Below, one piece after another: positions 31,996 to 36,803 of a stretch of DNA of 36,803 nt (the first letter of the stretch is position 1; each line of letters opens with the position of its first letter). This DNA is from Irineochytrium annulatum. Lineage: Eukaryota > Chytridiomycota > Chytridiomycetes > Chytridiales > Chytridiaceae. Position numbers and translations under genes: made by a program. The notes beneath the pieces are model-generated. The model had not been told where the DNA came from. It did not search any database and was given only the letters and a program-made list of their open reading frames with translations. The stretch is taken from positions 1 through 36,803 of the forward strand of contig JADGJL010000151.1 of the NCBI GenBank assembly GCA_027600665.1, written 5' to 3'.

Positions 31996-32598
31996 ATCGA
32001 TCATTTTTTTTTTTTTTTGAGATTGGCTGGTGATGATGATGCGATATGGAAATGCTTCCGGTTTAGGGGCGCTTGACATTATTGTTTACTGAACTTTTCT
32101 TTTGTTGCCATTTCTCATTCATTGTGTTGGGAGCCTTTATATCCCAATCTCTCATGTTTCCGTAGTCAACAGCCTCTATCCTTTCTGTACGTTCCTCTTC
32201 GCGGTGCCAAGTTGTATGTGCTGCCGGTACTTCGGTATCTGACAAGTTTGTCCCCTCAGCTCGCAACTCACCCCCCTATCTCCGCTTATCAAATAGAATC
32301 CTTTTGTATTGTACTTATGTTTACAATTGATGGTCTTAACCTTGGCTCAGCGCCTTGGGGGCTCAAGACGGGTTTTTCGGCGCTACTTCAAACATGGGAA
32401 CCAAGACTTACATCATGCCGAGCCCCTTCCGCGCATCCCGCTCCGCTGCTCCATTGGCAATGCCTCATCCTTGGCCGTGACGTAAGGCTCCGCCGGCGTC
32501 GGAGGGCGGAGGCGACAATACAAAAGGCCGACCGCGACGCGAATTACTTCTATCCACTCGACTTCCACTCGATTTCAACTTCAACACCCACAAGCACG
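31996..32598. other. Intergenic region holding the reductase copy B promoter
   Basis: About 600 nt lie between two plus-strand genes, starting with a T-rich 3' flank (poly-T near 32007). No domain-bearing frame is present. An inverted repeat at 32488-32511 and the pyrimidine/adenine-rich leader before 32599 are the notable parts. Confidence 0.5.
32488..32511. promoter_or_regulatory. Inverted repeat upstream of reductase copy B
   Basis: Perfect 7-nt arms, CTCCGCC (32488-32494) and GGCGGAG (32505-32511), are separated by 10 nt, about 88 nt upstream of the start codon at 32599. The arms share CTCCGC/GCGGAG with the inverted repeat before reductase copy A, while surrounding sequence is only weakly similar. 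It is a candidate site for a dimeric Zn2Cys6 regulator. Confidence 0.45.
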
Positions 32599-33730
32599 AT
32601 GACCAACTCCCAGAAGACCCAGCTCGGCAGAAACGGCCCCATGGTCTCGGCCGTCGGCTTCGGCGCCATGGGCATGTCCGGCTTTTACGGCGACAGCGAA
32701 GAGGAGGAGAACCTGAAGACCTTGAACCACGCGATCGATATTGGCTGCACCTTTTGTGAGTTATTTGTATTTGTTAGTTAGTAAATTTTCGGACTAAAAC
32801 AAGAAACTTTATAGGGGACACGGCCGACGTGTACGGCTCTGGCGGTGCGAACGAGAAGCTCATCGCCAAGGTTCTTAAGACGCGACGCTCGGAAGTCTTC
32901 CTCTGCACCAAGTTCGGGATCGTCCGCGACCCCGTCACTGGCGCACTCGCCGGTATTTCAGGCAAGGCCGAATACGTCAAGAAGGCGTGCCAGGCATCCC
33001 TCGACAGGCTCGGCGTTGATCAGATTGACCTCTACTACCAGCACCGCGTGGACCATAGCACGCCCATCGAGGAGACCGTTGGCGCTATGGCCGAGCTTGT
33101 TAAGGAGGGCAAGGTCAAATACTTGGGTCTGAGCGAGGCCAGCGCGGCTACCATCAGGAGGGCGCACGCCGTCCACCCCATCACTGCTTACCAGGTAAGC
33201 GCCTGTTATTGGTTATGGTTTTCCATCACAAACGTTGACTAAACCGTCTCTCGGTTAAAAAGGTCGAGTACAGCCCTTGGACACTCGACATCGAGCAGAA
33301 CGACATCCTCTCGACCTGCAAGGAGCTCGGCATCGCCGTGATTCCATACTCGCCCCTCGGCCGCGGCTTCCTGACTGGCGCCTTACGCTCCCTCGACGAT
33401 CTGGCCGACGACGACTGGCGCAAAACCAACCCTCGCTTTACGGGCGAGAACTTCAGCAAGAACCTCGAGATCGTCGACGCGCTCAAGGCCCTCGCCGAGC
33501 AAAAGGGCTGCACCGTCGCCCAGCTCACGCTCGCGTGGGTCATGAGGCAGGCGCCGCACTGCATTCCGATCCCTGGGACGACCAAGAGCCACAGGCTGGA
33601 TGAGAACTGGGGCGCGACGCGGGTTACGATTACGGACGAGGATGAGAAGGCGGTTAGGGATGTCATTGCGCGCATCCCCGTTGCGGGGACGCGGTATCCG
33701 GAGTCAAGCCTTGCGACTTGCAACGCTTAA
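32599..33730 (+). CDS. Aldo/keto reductase, YakC/AKR13-like, copy B
   Basis: Three exons, 32599-32755, 32815-33194 and 33263-33730, give 334 residues. Catalytic tetrad by position: Asp54 and Tyr59 in WDTADVYG, Lys85 in FLCTKFG and His129 in LYYQHRVD. The family N-terminus is [18 protein letters not shown], and the cofactor-binding end has [18 protein letters not shown]. Such enzymes reduce carbonyl compounds with NADPH in the cytosol; the natural substrate cannot be read from sequence. Intron positions and the start of intron 2 (GTAAGC) match copy A at 10634-11761, showing duplication after the introns were in place. It has one extra residue relative to copy A ([10 protein letters not shown] against MYGCGANEK). 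It is convergent with F-box/ankyrin-like copy B. It looks fully functional. Confidence 0.93.
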
Positions 33731-34095
33731 AGCCTATGCATCATCTTGACTTCTTCTTTATGCACTTTGCGTTCGTTCTTCGCTTTCCCATTCTCATCGC
33801 ATTGTAGTCTATTTGCCACACTCTCCCTGCTTTTAGTTTTTGGTTTTTTTTTGTTTGTTTTTTTGTGGTGGTTGATCAACGAATTCGTTGGATGCGTGGA
33901 GAATAAATATATGGACTACGCATATTGCTTTCGTAGTATCCTAAAAACGCCTCGATGTCCCCGCATTCCTAGCACTCACTTCAGGAATGCGAAGAGTTGG
34001 AAATATGCTGTAGCAGTTTTTTAATTTATTAGTCTTCGCCACATGCGTCTAAACCGAAATAAATCGAATTCGAATTTATTCGAAAGTGAGACTAT
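33731..34095. other. Convergent 3' flanks, no gene seen
   Basis: A 365-nt AT-rich spacer lies between the reductase and F-box/ankyrin-like copy B, with T-runs near 33840 that fit 3' untranslated regions. Parts match the 224-nt spacer of the left arm; the rest appears to be inserted here or lost there. Confidence 0.5.
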
Positions 34096-35871
34096 TTACA
34101 AATGCAAATACACCGATTTTTCCAAAGCAAATTGCAGTAAGGCCCGGGTGTCAACCCATCCCCGCGACGACGCCAAAGCCACATCTTCTGCTTTGATCTC
34201 AAATCCAGCGTCCACGAGCAATTTCATCACCGGGAGTATCCGCGGAGCCTCATTGACATCACTGGGGAACCCCATGGCCCCCACAATCATCCTCATGTCG
34301 CCATCCTCCACAGCTTCCTTGTCCAAGGCCACAAGCGCAGGCACGTCCGCATGTTCCAGCAGCTTCCGCACCAGGTCCACGATTGTTGCGTCTTCTCCGT
34401 CAGCGATGTGCCAGGCAGGGTCCCATGTCCCCCGCGTCCACTCGACGGCGGCTTTCAGCGCGTTGATCGTGACCGGAAAGGACCGCTCAAGCAGGAGGCT
34501 CACGCGGAAAGGCGGGTCCCAGCTTATCGCCGAGACGATTGCATCGTGGTCCCCGGAGTTAATGGCGCCATGAGGGAGCCGGTCGATTAAGGCCATCACG
34601 TAAGCGTCCGGCACTTCCGGCCGCCTTGCCCATTCAGAGACGCCGTAGGTCGTGAGCGCGCCACCCGCGGCGGCGACATCATCGATGAGCCGGAGCTTGT
34701 CCTCCCAGAAGGCCGGATTCTCGGCTTCATTAGCAGGAACGTAGCCTTCTAACACATTCATGATCTCGTAGTCGAGGTAGTTAGCCTTGAGCACGTGGGC
34801 TTCGATAAGGTCACGCATGAGATCTGGCCTAGCAAGCACGTCCCGAACGGTGATCTTGCCGTGATCGTGGCGACTAGAGCTGGCGAAGTCACCAGCGCTA
34901 AGCAGCTCGAGCAGAAAGGCGTCGTCGGAGGCCCTCTGAGGCAGGACCTCGGGGTCTGACAGATACCGCCAAACCACCCCGACGCCAGGTTTCAAACCAA
35001 TCTCAACTAACCTCCGGAACATCTCCATGTCCGCTAGGTCGACCTCCGCCCACACCATGCGAGCCACCTGCGCCCGACTGTCCCTCAGGAGGTGGTTGTC
35101 CACCTCCGCCGGCAGCATCTCCGCCGCCATCCTTAGAAAATCCCCACCCTTCTTGCAGCACGCAATCACCGCGTGTCTGATGTCCCCCACGTTGTTCGTC
35201 GGCAGCAATCCAAACAGCGTCGCTAGATCCCTCGCGGCCGCAACGTCCGCGCTCGTCCGCACCACCACATCCCAGCTGATGCCTGGCACCCTTCTCGGCC
35301 CTTCGGATGACGAAGCGCTCAAGACGGCTATCATGGCGTCGTCCCCGGTTTCGACGGCCTGGAGTAGCGCCTCCCCGCGGTGACTGTCGCTGAACTTGAC
35401 GCCGCTGCACAGCTTTTCGCCCAAGCACTCTGCGACGGCCACGAGCGAGTCCTTCCTCCCCAGTAGCTTGCGAAGCAGGCAGTTCTTCCATGCGTGCTTC
35501 ATGCTCTTGTTCCCGCAGTCGTACACCGCGCCGTGGCGGACCAGCAGCGCAAAGCACTCGATCAGGTCGGGCATCTTGCAGGCCCTGACGAGCATCTTCA
35601 TTGCGCCGTCTAGGTTCCCATGGCAGCGGGCAAGGATGAAGTCGCACTTGGACTTTGGCGTCGAGAAGCAGATGGCGCGGACTTCGCGGTTGAGGGCGGT
35701 GGAGCGCGAGAGGCCAGAGAGGTTCCAGCAGGCGTGAGAGAGGATGCGGGTCCAGATCTCGGGGAAGATGCGGGGAGGGAGGACATCGCGGATGAGATGA
35801 CGGTTGCGCTTCGGCTCCGGTGGGCCGGTGAAGAGCTCGAGGTCGACGTTGGCGAAGGGGAACGGATTCAT
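34096..35871 (-). CDS. F-box/ankyrin-like protein, copy B, intact
   Basis: A single exon of 591 residues from the start at 35871 (NPFPFANVDLELFTGPPEPK). The frame is open further upstream to 36012, but the paralogue also starts at the equivalent Met, so the shorter form is preferred. An F-box-like helix near residue 40 (FPEIWTRILSHACWNLSGL) is followed by many alpha-helical pairs that look like degenerate ankyrin repeats (CFALLVRHGAVYDCGNKSMK, LLQAVETGDDAMIAVL, FRRLVEIGLKPGVGVVWRYL, LVRKLLEHADVPALVALDKE, VMKLLVDAGFEIKAEDVALA). A substrate-receptor role in ubiquitin ligase complexes is inferred from the layout only. Copy A (8629-10409) is very similar but frameshifted at DAIV, so this is probably the functional copy. 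No signal peptide or membrane segment. Confidence 0.85.
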   Translation of the reverse strand: MNPFPFANVDLELFTGPPEPKRNRHLIRDVLPPRIFPEIWTRILSHACWNLSGLSRSTALNREVRAICFSTPKSKCDFILARCHGNLDGAMKMLVRACKMPDLIECFALLVRHGAVYDCGNKSMKHAWKNCLLRKLLGRKDSLVAVAECLGEKLCSGVKFSDSHRGEALLQAVETGDDAMIAVLSASSSEGPRRVPGISWDVVVRTSADVAAARDLATLFGLLPTNNVGDIRHAVIACCKKGGDFLRMAAEMLPAEVDNHLLRDSRAQVARMVWAEVDLADMEMFRRLVEIGLKPGVGVVWRYLSDPEVLPQRASDDAFLLELLSAGDFASSSRHDHGKITVRDVLARPDLMRDLIEAHVLKANYLDYEIMNVLEGYVPANEAENPAFWEDKLRLIDDVAAAGGALTTYGVSEWARRPEVPDAYVMALIDRLPHGAINSGDHDAIVSAISWDPPFRVSLLLERSFPVTINALKAAVEWTRGTWDPAWHIADGEDATIVDLVRKLLEHADVPALVALDKEAVEDGDMRMIVGAMGFPSDVNEAPRILPVMKLLVDAGFEIKAEDVALASSRGWVDTRALLQFALEKSVYLHL

Positions 35872-35944
35872 TAGGTGGATTGGAGATTGTTGCGGGCTTG
35901 TTATGAGAACCCTTTTGACTTTGCGGCTTTGGCTCCAAGCCACT

Positions 35945-36349
35945 GGGCGGCTTAAATCAGTAATTAGAAAAAAATAATAATTATAATGAAAAAACAAAGA
36001 AAAAAAAGTCACGCTTGGGAATCAGCATTCAAAATGAGATTGTCGCCCAATTATACTTTCGAGGGAGGGTGGTAACTGAGAAGGGCGCTTACGATGCAAC
36101 TTGCAGGTAGCACAGGATAGCGGGATATTTATTCCACATTAGCTGATGATGTGATGAAGATAATGCTACATAAGCAAAATACAAGGCAGATCAGTTGATG
36201 AGCTTGCCAACGACGAACATTAATAATGAGAGGAGAAAAGCAGATAAACAAATAATGTTAAGTAATTATCCTTCATGAGGTTCCCAAACCCAATATACAA
36301 CAGCCGCGCACTCTACCAAACTGTCCCGACGCTATTTGTATCGCACCAA
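35945..36349. other. Intergenic region, no gene seen
   Basis: About 400 nt of AT-rich sequence lie between the start of F-box/ankyrin-like copy B and the stop of the right-edge gene, both on the minus strand. A-runs occur at 35968-36008. No gene or structured RNA was recognised. Confidence 0.45.
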
Positions 36350-36803
36350 TCACTCCCCTACGCTCGCACCCGAGTCCCGCCTCTCCTCCACAAGGTTCTC
36401 GTCCTCCGTCAGCGCCTCCAACGCGCCCATAAACCTCCGGACGCCGTCCTGATACTGCTCCGTGACCTCGCTCCATCTTCCGAGCTCCCTCGCGCCTCTA
36501 ACGACGCCTCTGCCCGCGGCCCATCCCTTAATGAGCTCCCTGACGCCCTCAAGATAAGCGATGGCATCGTCGACCAGCGGTGCGGCCTCGTGCGCCTGCA
36601 GCGCGGCTAACAGCAGCTCCATCCCGAGCGCGACGTGGTTCACCGGCTCAAGCCTATTCGGCCACGGGATCGCGTTCCCCGGACGCGAGAATGTGTCCAC
36701 GAAGGACATCCTAACGAAACTGTCAAAGTCGTCCAGAAGGTTCAGAAGCGAGTAGGCGCGGTCCGAGGCGCGCGGGTCGGCGTGGTGGAGGGCCGGGCGG
36801 GGG
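36350..36803 (-). CDS. Unidentified gene, 3' end only (runs off right edge)
   Basis: The frame is open from the right edge to the stop at 36350-36352, giving 150 C-terminal residues. The Met at 36709 (MSFVDTF) is probably internal, because the same frame continues upstream with a sensible sequence (ASDRAYSLLNLLDDFDSFVR). The visible part is alpha-helical (LGMELLLAALQAHEAAPLVD, AIAYLEGVRELIKGW, VTEQYQDGVRRFMGALEALT) and ends in a Glu-rich tail. It has no membrane segment or known motif. It could be the end of a regulator or scaffold protein; I cannot assign it. Confidence 0.6.
   Translation of the reverse strand, partial: PRPALHHADPRASDRAYSLLNLLDDFDSFVRMSFVDTFSRPGNAIPWPNRLEPVNHVALGMELLLAALQAHEAAPLVDDAIAYLEGVRELIKGWAAGRGVVRGARELGRWSEVTEQYQDGVRRFMGALEALTEDENLVEERRDSGASVGE

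Larger units (their letters stand above)
32599..35944 (-). repeat. Right arm of inverted segmental duplication
   Basis: The reverse-complement counterpart of 8527-11761 contains reductase copy B and F-box/ankyrin-like copy B in the same convergent arrangement. Shared intergenic pieces include TGTGGCGAAGA, AATGCGGGGACA-like and GGATACT-like motifs, and the AAGAAGTCA...GCTTCAAGCGTTGCA run at the reductase 3' end. It is slightly longer than the left arm, mainly because of extra AT-rich sequence in the convergent spacer. Confidence 0.85.

Noticed and set aside
8527..35944. Interpretation of the inverted arms as a transposon's terminal repeats
   Set aside because: The arms contain host-type genes with introns, no transposase lies between them, and the interval holds unrelated housekeeping genes. 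Segmental duplication explains it better.

Overview
This window looks like nuclear DNA from an early-diverging, probably chytrid-type, fungus. Protein-coding exons are GC-rich. They are interrupted by many very short GT-AG introns, often 40-80 nt, and separated by compact, more AT-rich spacers. The gene set is fungal: a mitochondrial NAD-isocitrate dehydrogenase subunit, a yeast Lcb3-type sphingoid base phosphate phosphatase, Utp5, a DH-PH Rho exchange factor and a Vps62-family protein. It also holds BTB and F-box/ankyrin-type proteins, plus two families better known from bacteria (an ABC sugar-binding-protein fold and DUF1003). The organism call is inference. Exon structures were worked out by hand from splice motifs, frame closure and family conservation.

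Layout. 1-887 (-): 5' part of a secreted solute-binding-protein-like gene, cut by the left edge. 1195-4411 (+): a large disordered His/Ser-rich protein of unknown function. 4892-6312 (-): mitochondrial IDH catalytic subunit, four exons. 6548-7800 (-): secreted Vps62-family protein. 8199-8304: relic of an F-box/ankyrin-like gene. 8629-10409 (+): frameshifted copy A of that gene. 10634-11761 (-): aldo/keto reductase copy A. 12749-14393 (-): BTB-BACK protein with a MATH-like C-terminus. 14791-17582 (-): DUF1003 membrane protein with a large extra C-terminal region. 17879-19506 (-): LCB3-type phosphatase. 20501-22582 (-): F-box/ankyrin protein. 23015-27215 (+): SH3-DH-PH-PX exchange factor. 27445-30106 (+): UTP5. 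30563-31995 (+): single-pass membrane protein. 32599-33730 (+): aldo/keto reductase copy B. 34096-35871 (-): intact F-box/ankyrin-like copy B. 36350-36803 (-): 3' end of an unidentified gene.

The main large-scale structure is a pair of inverted arms of about 3.2-3.3 kb (8527-11761 and 32599-35944) separated by about 20.8 kb. Each arm holds the same convergent gene pair: an F-box/ankyrin-like gene and a YakC-type aldo/keto reductase. The reductase is intact in both arms. The other gene is frameshifted in the left arm by a net 5-nt length difference at a GCG repeat and intact in the right arm.

Most of the rest are unrelated, individually transcribed eukaryotic genes with housekeeping roles (TCA cycle, sphingolipid turnover, ribosome biogenesis, Rho signalling). 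I see no operon-like pathway, CRISPR array, rRNA, convincing tRNA or intact transposon. The most unusual proteins are the solute-binding-protein-like gene, the DUF1003 fusion and the SH3-DH-PH-PX protein.
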